In this document: one piece after another, positions 1 to 6,412 of the stretch
How positions within the stretch are numbered: position 1 is the first letter of the stretch
How the letters are laid out: each line of letters opens with the position of its first letter
Origin: JAVVEZ01 sp032250895
GTDB taxonomy: Bacteria > Pseudomonadota > Gammaproteobacteria > Pseudomonadales > Pseudohongiellaceae
Length of the DNA: 17,037 nt
NCBI GenBank assembly: GCA_032250895.1
Contig: JAVVEZ010000074.1
Coordinates: 1-17,037, forward strand
Reading direction: 5' to 3'
Translations under genes and position numbers: made by a program
The notes under the pieces: model-generated
What the model was told of the DNA's origin: nothing
Databases searched by the model: none
The model's input: only the letters and a program-made list of their open reading frames with translations

Positions 1-63
1 TGTATCAGGATCGGGAAGAAGCTTTTAGATGGGGTTTACTGACCGCTTACGCTTTGCTAGGCT

Positions 64-158
64 TCTTAGCCAATTACAGGCACTCCGACTACATACGGGG
101 ACAGCCCTTGCGGGTGACGCCGTGCGAAATGTTTGTAGTTCTTCGCAAATGGTTAGGT
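64..158 (-). other. Candidate attC recombination site (degenerate) of an integron cassette
   Basis: Read on the minus strand, the sequence starts with ACCTAAC (158-152), which fits the RYYYAAC core of an attC and overlaps the stop codon of the cassette gene (ACC TAA C). It then forms a long imperfect palindrome: the plus-strand arms 88-93 (ACTACA) and 134-139 (TGTAGT) pair. Inside them 95-107 (ACGGGGACAGCCC) pairs imperfectly with 112-123 (GGGTGACGCCGT) around a 4-nt apex. The distal core would be GCTAAGA (70-64, minus), only 5 of 7 to GTTRRRY, so this end is decayed or misplaced. The ~95-bp length is within the known attC range. Inference from structure only. Confidence 0.5.
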
Positions 159-584
159 TTCTTCGACTGACTGAAGCCATAGCTCGCAGCCTCGCAGAAC
201 CTCATCAACGAATTCATCAAGCTGAATTAGCAGCCCATTGCCAGATACTACACAATAATGAATGCTGTAATTCGGATGCCCAGGCTCAATGAACATAATA
301 TGCTCGTATGGGTCTTTTTGCCTCTGGCTACGTCCTTGGTGCAGCAACGCACAACGGAAACCATAGCAGGACTGTCCTGACCGTGGGTTTTCTCGTCCTC
401 GTTTCTCGGAAAGCCTTGGGCGAACCCATTGCTCATACCAAGCGGCATATCGCTCACCCGTTGCTATACCATTCTCGGCACCCAATGCACCTGCAATATC
501 GGGAATAGCCAGCGCACTCATCAAGGCAACGTAGTACAGCTTTGCGTCAACAGACGTCCGTGTTTGGGATATGAGAGTACGCAT
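153..584 (-). CDS. Conserved hypothetical protein, probable integron cassette gene
   Basis: A 143-residue soluble protein with no signal peptide or membrane segment. I recognise it only as a member of a widespread uncharacterised family: the N-terminal half has the LALIPDIAGALGAE-like stretch (here ALAIPDIAGALGAENG) and the middle has FRCALLHQG followed by a FIEPG motif. Function unknown. The ATG at 584 is preferred over the one at 599 because the 599 codon straddles the GTTAGGC core (597-591); a mobile cassette must carry its own start, and the AGG of that core sits 8 nt before ATG 584 as a modest ribosome site. The stop codon overlaps the RYYYAAC core of the candidate attC. GTTAGGC at the head and an attC-like palindrome at the tail make this a complete cassette. 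Confidence 0.72.
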   Translation of the reverse strand: MRTLISQTRTSVDAKLYYVALMSALAIPDIAGALGAENGIATGERYAAWYEQWVRPRLSEKRGRENPRSGQSCYGFRCALLHQGRSQRQKDPYEHIMFIEPGHPNYSIHYCVVSGNGLLIQLDEFVDEVLRGCELWLQSVEET

Positions 585-590
585 ATAGAA

Positions 591-670
591 GCCTAACATT
601 TATATATAGTGTGCACGCACACTTTTACACTATCATGCCGGAAAAGCTAAGCCGCAATTCCCTGAATTGC
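591..670 (-). other. Candidate attI-type insertion point with adjacent palindromes
   Basis: On the minus strand GTTAGGC (597-591) matches the GTTRRRY core at which integron integrases insert cassettes. No partner core (GTTRRRY on plus) occurs within ~140 bp, so this is not the end of a preceding attC, which favours attI. It lies between a leftward cassette gene and a rightward integrase fragment, the divergent order expected of an integron. Next to it are a 16-bp palindrome, AGTGTGC-AC-GCACACT (608-623), and a hairpin with GCAATTC (654-660) and GAATTGC (664-670) arms. Inference; no family-specific attI consensus exists to test by eye. Confidence 0.5.
600..608 (-). promoter_or_regulatory. Possible -10 element of a cassette promoter (Pc)
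   Basis: The minus strand reads TATATATAA directly before the GTTAGGC core, a good -10-like match oriented into the cassette gene. The palindrome 608-623 lies where a -35/operator would be, but no clear -35 hexamer is seen. Initiation here would give a very short leader ahead of ATG 584. Weak evidence. Confidence 0.25.
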
Positions 671-707
671 AAGGGATTATTGTCCGTGGACTGCGCTACC
701 CTCCTGG

Positions 708-842
708 AAACCGTGCATGTCACGCCATTTAGATAGTGAGTTTCTCACTATCTCTGCCACTGACAAAATAGGCCATTGAAAAACAGAGATTAATTCTCTG
801 AGCGCCGGAAAAACCGTGCACGTTCCAATAACAAACCGTGCA
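708..842 (+). repeat. Three direct copies of AAACCGTGCA plus two hairpins upstream of the integrase fragment
   Basis: The 10-mer AAACCGTGCA occurs at 708-717, 811-820 and 833-842, the last two 22 bp apart (about two helical turns). Between them are a perfect hairpin with 10-bp arms (731-740 and 744-753, loop TTT) and a smaller one, CAGAGA-TTAAT-TCTCTG (784-800). Direct repeats bound by the integrase are known in the attI1 site of class 1 integrons; a similar role here is inference. Confidence 0.5.
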
Positions 843-899
843 AAACCACAATCCAGACTATCACTGACAGCATCAATGGCTCTGAACACAGAGGTAGCC

Positions 900-995
900 A
901 TGCCCAGTCCCTTCTTGAACGCGCTGCGGGCCGATATGCGCTTGCGAGATTGCAGCATCCGGACGGAAAAGACCTACTTCGAATGGATCAGGCAG
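900..995 (+). pseudogene. intI: Integron-type tyrosine recombinase, N-terminal remnant
   Basis: The first 32 codons read as the N-terminus of an integron integrase: SPFLNALRADMRLR followed by SIRTEKTYFEWIRQ, the helical SAM-like DNA-binding start of IntI proteins (full length usually ~320 residues). After 995 the similarity stops. The frame runs on to a stop at 1062-1064 with unrelated residues, and no catalytic-domain motif (the two Arg boxes, HxxR, Tyr) is found downstream. ATG 900 is chosen because GAGGT lies a few bases upstream; in-frame ATGs at 816 and 876 would add residues unlike the family. The gene points away from the cassette gene, as intI does from its array. Deletion or insertion at ~996 has killed it. 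Confidence 0.72.
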
Positions 996-1232
996 GGAAG
1001 CAAAAAGGAACATTCACTATCAAATGTCAGCGCTGGGCCACTTCAGTTCAGCAGGGGTTTATAGGCAACAGACCTGAAGCCGGAGGTTCGGACAGCGGGG
1101 CGGGGGCTCCGGGGGCTTCTGAGGGCAGGACGCCCGAAGAGAGTCTTCAGGGATGAACTTGTAGCGTCCCCCGGAGATCCTGCGCCGCTGCCCGGACCCT
1201 TCACTGAACCTGCATGACATAAGGTTTCCCGG
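996..1232. other. Non-coding spacer with a 9-bp inverted repeat
   Basis: No credible gene. CTCCGGGGG (1107-1115) and CCCCCGGAG (1168-1176) are perfect inverted repeats bounding about 70 bp, which looks like an intergenic repeat unit rather than coding DNA. It begins at the point where the integrase similarity breaks off. Confidence 0.35.
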
Positions 1233-1340
1233 CTGGAGCCCCGCCTTCGCGGGGATGACCTACACCGCGCAGATTGCCGGAGTTGACGTGAGGGTGGACC
1301 CCCGCCTGCGCGGGGATGACGTGGGGTAACGCGGGATGAC
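1233..1340. repeat. REP-like GC-rich repeats, two good copies and one degenerate
   Basis: Copy one (1233-1259) contains CCCCGCCTTCGCGGGGATGAC and copy two (1296-1320) contains CCCCGCCTGCGCGGGGATGAC, in the same orientation; a degenerate copy ends at GCGGGATGAC (1331-1340). They match the widespread proteobacterial family usually written on the other strand as GTCATCCCCGCGnAGGCGGGG, typically found in gaps between genes. Each can fold into a small hairpin. Confidence 0.72.
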
Positions 1341-1341
1341 G

Positions 1342-1368
1342 CAGTCCTGTGTGGATGACACAGGACTG
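1342..1368. other. Perfect hairpin 22 bp downstream of the dehalogenase stop
   Basis: CAGTCCTGTGT (1342-1352) and ACACAGGACTG (1358-1368) form a perfect 11-bp stem with a GGATG loop. It lies just past the stop codon of the minus-strand dehalogenase. There is no T tract on either side, so it may protect the transcript end or be part of the repeat cluster rather than be an intrinsic terminator. Confidence 0.45.
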
Positions 1369-1390
1369 TGTCGGGATATGGCTCTGCGGG

Positions 1391-2374
1391 TTATGCCAGG
1401 GTGCCGAGCCATTCGGCCAGTGCCCGGCCGACGGCGTGGGGCGACATCTCCTGCACATAATGACTGCCGTAGACCATGACTTCCTTTTGATTCTTGAACT
1501 CACGGACATAGTCGAGCAGCATCTGATTGGCCAGGATGGCACCGGGGTTGGCACGCACGAACAACTTCGGAATCCGGCTGTCACTGTGCAGCCATTCGGT
1601 GTAGCTCATCACCAGTTCCTGGGTGTCGGCAGGCTTGCCGCCCAGGGGCAGTTCCCGGGGCCATTCCAGCGTGGGTCGGCGGCTCTCGCCGGGTGTCAGA
1701 TAGGGGCGCCGGTATTCGGCTTTGTCCGCTTCGCTCAGGTAGTAGCCAAGGCCGCCGATCAGCAACTGCTCGACGAAAACATTGTTTTGGAGTACGGCCT
1801 GCTCCCCGGCCGGGGAGCGGAAGGTGGCGAAGGGTCCCTGGGTCGGTTCCGGTGTCTGCGGAAAAGACCGCGGCCGCAGAATCGCCTCCATGAAGGCGAG
1901 TCCGCGCACGCGCTCCGGGTGGCGCTCGGCATAGCTCAGACCAACGCCGGAGCCCCAGTCGTGAATGACGAGCACCACCCGTTCCGTGGCACCGATGGCT
2001 TCGAACAAGTCGAACATATAGTCGCGGTGCACCGCAAACTTGTAGGCGCCGGCGCCACTGTTCGGCAGGGGATCGGAATCACCCATGCCGATCATGTCCG
2101 GCGCAATGCAGCGGCCAAGATGCTGCACATGCGGAATGACGTTGCGCCACAGATAGGACGAGGTCGGATTGCCATGCAGGAAGATGATCGGGTCGCCACT
2201 GCCTATCTCGTAATAGGCCATGTCGAGATCGCGGACACGCACCTTGCGCTTCTGCGAGGCCCAGTCCGGAGACTGCGCCTGCGCCTTTTCCGCCCTGAAT
2301 GCCAGCGGCGCCGCTGCGGCCCCACCCAGCGCCAGGCTACCCTGCAGCAGATTGCGTCGACTGAACTTGAACAT
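1391..2374 (-). CDS. Haloalkane dehalogenase (HLD-II type), Tat-exported
   Basis: An alpha/beta-hydrolase of 327 residues that would hydrolyse a carbon-halogen bond to an alcohol plus halide. The HLD-II catalytic pentad is visible: halide-binding Asn69 in HGNPTSSYLWR, nucleophile Asp139 and halide-binding Trp140 in IHDWGSGVG, acid Glu163 in FMEAI, and base His305 in GSHYVQEMSP. The N-terminus SRRNLLQGSLALGGAAAAPLA is a twin-arginine signal, with likely cleavage after AQA near residue 33, so the enzyme should act in the periplasm. Well-studied DhaA and LinB lack such a signal in what I recall. A GGGGGAG ribosome site precedes ATG 2374. It lies 81 bp after the PQQ dehydrogenase on the same strand, probably one operon. 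Relatives of the family include Renilla luciferase, so substrate remains unproven. Confidence 0.85.
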   Translation of the reverse strand: MFKFSRRNLLQGSLALGGAAAAPLAFRAEKAQAQSPDWASQKRKVRVRDLDMAYYEIGSGDPIIFLHGNPTSSYLWRNVIPHVQHLGRCIAPDMIGMGDSDPLPNSGAGAYKFAVHRDYMFDLFEAIGATERVVLVIHDWGSGVGLSYAERHPERVRGLAFMEAILRPRSFPQTPEPTQGPFATFRSPAGEQAVLQNNVFVEQLLIGGLGYYLSEADKAEYRRPYLTPGESRRPTLEWPRELPLGGKPADTQELVMSYTEWLHSDSRIPKLFVRANPGAILANQMLLDYVREFKNQKEVMVYGSHYVQEMSPHAVGRALAEWLGTLA

Positions 2375-2455
2375 TTTTCATCTCCCCCTCAGGTGAATCG
2401 AGTGGTCAAAGAATAACGATGATTGTTCCGCAGGTCCACTGCCATATCAACCATG

Positions 2456-4666
2456 TCAGGGCGTGCCCGAATCCGGCAATGCCAGCGCCACCAGGCCACT
2501 GCTGCCACCCGCGCTGACGGCCATCACCAGATACTGCCTGCCCCGATACAGGTAGCTGACCGGCGTGCCGGTCTGGGTGCCGGGCAGACTCAATTCGGCG
2601 ATGATCTCCCCTGTCTTCTTGTCATGGGCGCGCAAGACCGGACCGCCGCCGATGCCCTCGCCGGCAAACAGCAGGGTCGGCGTCAGCAGCAAACCGGCCC
2701 GGGTCGGCACCCCGGTTCTGGGCAGCGTGATGCCAGCCAGTGCCGGATGCCGGGCGACCTCCGGCGGGGTATCGGCATTGGCAATCTGCCACAGCTGTTC
2801 GCCGCTGTTGAGGTCGATGGCAGTGATTCGTCCCCAGGGTGGTTTGACCAGGGGCAGGCCATCCACGTTCAGGGCGGCCCCCCCGCCCTGAATATAACGC
2901 ACCGTGGAAGCCTCGCCACCGGGAACCATGGCCATGATGGAAACCGCCGTGCGCGAGGGGACATAAAGAATGCCGCTTTCCGGATCGTAGGCACCGCCCT
3001 CCCAGTTGGAACCACCGGTGGCCGAAGGCATGCTCAGGGTGCCGATGGTGCCATCGGGGGCCTGCGCCAGCGACGGCGGCGTGTACAGCGGCCCACCCCG
3101 GTACGGCTTGATCACCGCCTTCGCCTTTGCCAGCAACTCCGGCGTGAAATCGTTCAGATCGCTCTCAGAAAAGCCCTGGCGATCATAGGGTGCAGGCCTG
3201 CTGGGAATGGGCTGGGTCGGCGAGCTCCATTCACCGGGCACATCGCTTTGCGGCACGGGCTTTTCTTCTATGTTCCACACCGGCACCCCGGTCTCCCGGT
3301 CAAAAACATAGGCCATGGCCTGCTTGGTGAGTTGCACCACCACCTTGCGGCCGTCCGGCAGATCCGCCAGGATGGGCGCGGAAGGGTTGTCCCAGTCCCA
3401 GATGTCATGATGAATGATCTGGTAATGCCACTTCTTTTCCCCACTGCGGTAATCCAGCGCCACCAGAGAGTTGGCAAAGAGATTGGCGCCCGGCCGGTCG
3501 CCCCCGTAGTGATCGCCGGTGGCCGCTTCCACCGGCAGGTAGACCAGGCCCAGTTCCGGATCGGCGGACATCGGCGCCCATACCCCGGCATTGCCGGTAT
3601 AGTCGGCAGAGTTTTCCAGCCAGCTGTCGTAGCCTTCTTCGCCCGGCGCCGGAATGGTATGAAAGGTCCACAACAACTCGCCGCTGTGGGCATCATAAGC
3701 ACGTATATCGCCCTTCACATTCGCGGCCGAAACCGGGCGCATGCTGATCAGGTGAGAAGCCCCCACGATCACCACATCGTCGACGACCAGGGGCGGAAAG
3801 GACAACCCGATATCCAGATCTTCGCGCCCCGGCCCCGTCCGCAAGCCCGCCTGCAGGTCAACCCAGCCACCTGCCCCGAAGCTTTCCACCGGCAGGCCGG
3901 TGCGGGCATTGAGCGCCACCAGGAAATAGCCCGGCGTGACCGTGAAAATCACCTCCTGCGCGCCATCACTCCAATAGGCCAGGCCCTTGCCGGAGCCCTT
4001 GCGCGGGGCCTTGTCGAAGCGCTCCCCCTCCTGGGGCCGCCACAGCCACAACAACTGGCCGCTGCCGGGGTCGAGCGCGACGATGTCCCGCTGCACGCCC
4101 GCCGTCAGGTAGAGCGTGTCATTCACCATCAGCGGCGATGTGAGGTTCAGGGCCTCGGCACGGGGCCCGAAATTGGCCGTGCTGAAAAACCAGGCTTCCT
4201 GCAGTTGCCCGGCATTGTCGGCAGTGATCTGATCGAGGGGAGAATAGCGCCGTGCGGCCAAATCACCATTGTAGTGTTGCCAGGGCACGGAGGGCACTGC
4301 CTGATCCGCCGGGTCCGCCATCCTGATGATGACATCATCGAGCTCGGCCAGCGTCAGTACCCGCTGTGGCACCGCCACGCCGGCCAGTCTCAATACCTGG
4401 GTGCTGAGCTCAAGATACTGGGCCGCACTGAGGGAGCCGGGATTGTCTGCCGGCATGCTGGTTTTCAACTGCTGGTACAGCTCTCCGGCACGGCGCCCCA
4501 GCCAGTCCCTGCGCAGGCGGTATTCCAGCTCAATCGGGATATGGCAGCGGGCGCAGGCATTCTGGAAGGTGTCCGCCGGGGGTACCGGCGTACCGGTCTG
4601 GGCGGCCACCGGCATCACCAGCAGCAGGGACAACAACAAAGCAGTCAATAAGCCGTGACCTGTCAT
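2456..4666 (-). CDS. Exported PQQ-dependent dehydrogenase with fused N-terminal cytochrome c
   Basis: A 736-residue quinoprotein that should oxidise an alcohol or aldose in the periplasm. After a Sec signal (hydrophobic LLTALLLSLLLVMPVAAQ) comes a compact cytochrome c domain: CARCH at 38-42 and probable axial Met71 in SMPADNPGSLS. The eight-bladed PQQ propeller follows, opening with HYNGD and YSPLDQITADN (~132-150) and carrying HHDIWDWD at 419-426, a motif typical of the membrane glucose-dehydrogenase-like branch. No membrane anchor domain and no adjacent Cys-Cys pair as in methanol/ethanol dehydrogenases is seen. ATG 4666 is chosen over one 15 codons upstream because it has GGGGGA just before it and starts the signal peptide. 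Haem fusions in type II alcohol dehydrogenases are C-terminal, so the N-terminal position is notable. Substrate is unknown. Confidence 0.85.
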   Translation of the reverse strand: MTGHGLLTALLLSLLLVMPVAAQTGTPVPPADTFQNACARCHIPIELEYRLRRDWLGRRAGELYQQLKTSMPADNPGSLSAAQYLELSTQVLRLAGVAVPQRVLTLAELDDVIIRMADPADQAVPSVPWQHYNGDLAARRYSPLDQITADNAGQLQEAWFFSTANFGPRAEALNLTSPLMVNDTLYLTAGVQRDIVALDPGSGQLLWLWRPQEGERFDKAPRKGSGKGLAYWSDGAQEVIFTVTPGYFLVALNARTGLPVESFGAGGWVDLQAGLRTGPGREDLDIGLSFPPLVVDDVVIVGASHLISMRPVSAANVKGDIRAYDAHSGELLWTFHTIPAPGEEGYDSWLENSADYTGNAGVWAPMSADPELGLVYLPVEAATGDHYGGDRPGANLFANSLVALDYRSGEKKWHYQIIHHDIWDWDNPSAPILADLPDGRKVVVQLTKQAMAYVFDRETGVPVWNIEEKPVPQSDVPGEWSSPTQPIPSRPAPYDRQGFSESDLNDFTPELLAKAKAVIKPYRGGPLYTPPSLAQAPDGTIGTLSMPSATGGSNWEGGAYDPESGILYVPSRTAVSIMAMVPGGEASTVRYIQGGGAALNVDGLPLVKPPWGRITAIDLNSGEQLWQIANADTPPEVARHPALAGITLPRTGVPTRAGLLLTPTLLFAGEGIGGGPVLRAHDKKTGEIIAELSLPGTQTGTPVSYLYRGRQYLVMAVSAGGSSGLVALALPDSGTP

Positions 4667-4738
4667 TTCTTTCCCCCGTTCTGTCAGATCCGGCACACTG
4701 CCGCTCTGCAACCGTATTCAACCAGGTCCGCCCGGTGT

Positions 4739-6265
4739 TCAGCCAATCTTGATCGCCCGCGCCTCATGAATCCTGTCGTACCACTGTGCCGGGCCGGTCT
4801 GGTGCACCGAGGTGCCGTTGACATCCACGGCCAGGGTGACCGGCATGTCCTGCACCTCGAATTCGTGAATGGCTTCCATGCCCAGGTCGGCGAAGGCCAC
4901 GACCCGGGACTTGCGGATGGCCTTGGAGACCAGGTAGGCGGCGCCGCCCACCGCCATCAGATACACCGCCTTGTGCTTCCTGATGGCATCGATGGCCACC
5001 TGTCCGCGTTCGGCCTTGCCGATCATTCCCATCAGCCCGGTGTATTCCAGCAAGGGTTCGGTAAACTTGTCCATCCGGGTGGCGGTGGTGGGGCCCGCCG
5101 GCCCCACCACTTCGTCACGCACCGGATCGACCGGGCCAACATAGTAGATAAAGCGATTTTTCAGATCGACACCCGCCGGCAAGCCCTGGCCACTCTGGAA
5201 CAGCTCCAGCATGCGCTTGTGGGCGGCGTCGCGGCCGGTCAGCATCCGGCCCGACAACAGCAGGGTTTCCCCCGGCTGCCATTGCTGAATCTCGTCCCGG
5301 GTCACGGTGTCCAGATTGACCCGCCGCGCCGTGGGCCCGGCATCCCAGGTAACCTGCGGCCAGTCGGCCAGCCGCGGCGGGTTCAGTTGCGCCGGACCAC
5401 TGCCATCGAGGACAAAGTGGATGTGGCGGGTGGCGGCGCAGTTGGGAATCAGCGCCACCGGCAGGGAGGCGGCGTGGGTTGGATAGTCCCTGATCTTGAC
5501 ATCCAGCACGGTGGTCAGCCCGCCCAGGCCCTGGGCGCCTATGCCCAGGTCGTTGACCTTGTCCATGATTTCCAGGCGCAGCTCCTCGATCCGGTTGCGG
5601 GGGCCACGGACCCGCAGTTCGTCGATGTCGATCGGGTCCATCAGGGCTTCCTTGGCCAGCACCGCCGCCTTTTCGGCGGTGCCACCGATACCGATGCCCA
5701 GCATGCCGGGGGGGCACCAGCCGGCGCCCATGGTGGGCACCGTTTTCAGCACCCAGTCGACGATGCTGTCACTGGGATTGAGCATGGCCAGCTTGGCCTT
5801 GTTTTCCGAACCGCCGCCCTTGGCGGCGACGGTAATGGACAGCCTGTCACCGGGGACGATGCGGGTGTGGATCACCGCCGGCGTGTTGTCGCCGGTATTT
5901 TTCCTGGCCCCGGCAGGGTCGGACAGAATGGAGGCCCGCAGCACATTATCGGGATGGGTATAGGCCTGCCGCACCCCTTCGTTGATCATCTCTTCCAGTC
6001 CCATGTCCGCCTGCCAGCGCAGGTCCATGCCCACCTCGACAAACACGGTGACGATCCCGGTATCCTGGCAGATGGGACGCTTGCCCTCGGCACACAGGCG
6101 GGAATTGATCAGGATCTGGGCCATGGCGTCCTTCGCCGCCTGGGACTCTTCCCGCTCATAGGCCCGGTTCACCGCCTGAATGAAATCCAGGGGATGATAG
6201 TAGGAAATATACTGAAGTGCGTCGGCGACGCTCTGGATCACATCTTGCTGCCGAATGTCGGTCAT
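4739..6265 (-). CDS. fumA: Class I (iron-sulfur) fumarate hydratase
   Basis: Converts fumarate to malate in the TCA cycle, in the cytoplasm. The 508-residue chain has the class I two-part build: an alpha part with the likely [4Fe-4S] cysteines Cys66 (ICQDTG), Cys184 (GWCPPGMLG) and Cys276 (IPNCAATRH), then a beta part from about 300 with the VGPAGPTTATRMD and TVAVDVNG-like (here TLAVDVNGTSVHQTGP) signatures. It is slightly shorter than E. coli FumA (~548). AAGGAG lies 10 nt upstream of ATG 6265. It is first of three same-strand genes (72-bp gap to the PQQ dehydrogenase) and divergent from tesA across 142 bp that must contain both promoters; a CATAAT on the minus strand is a possible -10. Tartrate dehydratase and other class I hydratases are related, but the single-chain form fits fumarase. 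Confidence 0.92.
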   Translation of the reverse strand: MTDIRQQDVIQSVADALQYISYYHPLDFIQAVNRAYEREESQAAKDAMAQILINSRLCAEGKRPICQDTGIVTVFVEVGMDLRWQADMGLEEMINEGVRQAYTHPDNVLRASILSDPAGARKNTGDNTPAVIHTRIVPGDRLSITVAAKGGGSENKAKLAMLNPSDSIVDWVLKTVPTMGAGWCPPGMLGIGIGGTAEKAAVLAKEALMDPIDIDELRVRGPRNRIEELRLEIMDKVNDLGIGAQGLGGLTTVLDVKIRDYPTHAASLPVALIPNCAATRHIHFVLDGSGPAQLNPPRLADWPQVTWDAGPTARRVNLDTVTRDEIQQWQPGETLLLSGRMLTGRDAAHKRMLELFQSGQGLPAGVDLKNRFIYYVGPVDPVRDEVVGPAGPTTATRMDKFTEPLLEYTGLMGMIGKAERGQVAIDAIRKHKAVYLMAVGGAAYLVSKAIRKSRVVAFADLGMEAIHEFEVQDMPVTLAVDVNGTSVHQTGPAQWYDRIHEARAIKIG

Positions 6266-6370
6266 GGGACTGGGGACTCCTTGTTTCTTGCACAGTTACG
6301 CAATGCACGGGCAAAGATTATGGGATAGAATGCTGCGTCAGCGAGTCTACCATGTATTGGCAATTGCATG

Positions 6371-6412
6371 AGTGCCGACACAAAAGTACCAACACAAGAG
6401 TACCGACATGAA
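6371..6412 (+). repeat. Three 14-bp imperfect tandem repeats running into the tesA start codon
   Basis: AGTGCCGACACAAA (6371-6384), AGTACCAACACAAG (6385-6398) and AGTACCGACATGAA (6399-6412) follow one another without gaps. The third copy contains the tesA ATG (6408). They replace a normal ribosome site; only a weak AAGAG in copies two/three precedes the start. Confidence 0.7.

Noticed and set aside
591..740. Reading GTTAGGC/GCCTAAC at 591-597 as part of another attC
   Set aside because: No matching RYYYAAC/GTTRRRY partner core occurs within ~140 bp to the right, so an attC is not supported; attI fits better.
600..899. LexA box controlling the integrase remnant
   Set aside because: Many integron integrases are SOS-regulated, but no CTGT-N8-ACAG palindrome was found in this interval.
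1342..1368. Strong hairpin as an intrinsic terminator of the dehalogenase operon
   Set aside because: No T tract follows on either strand, so it is recorded only as a hairpin.
1349..2416. Plus-strand frame of 355 codons opposite the dehalogenase
   Set aside because: Shadow; the minus strand has the Tat signal and complete catalytic pentad.
2423..4651. Long plus-strand open frame (742 codons) opposite the PQQ dehydrogenase
   Set aside because: Antisense shadow of a high-GC gene; its translation is rich in H, R, G, Q with no fold or motif, while the minus strand has a signal peptide, CARCH and propeller motifs.
4655..6328. Plus-strand open frame of 557 codons opposite fumarase
   Set aside because: Shadow of fumarase; the minus strand encodes all three conserved cysteines and family signatures.
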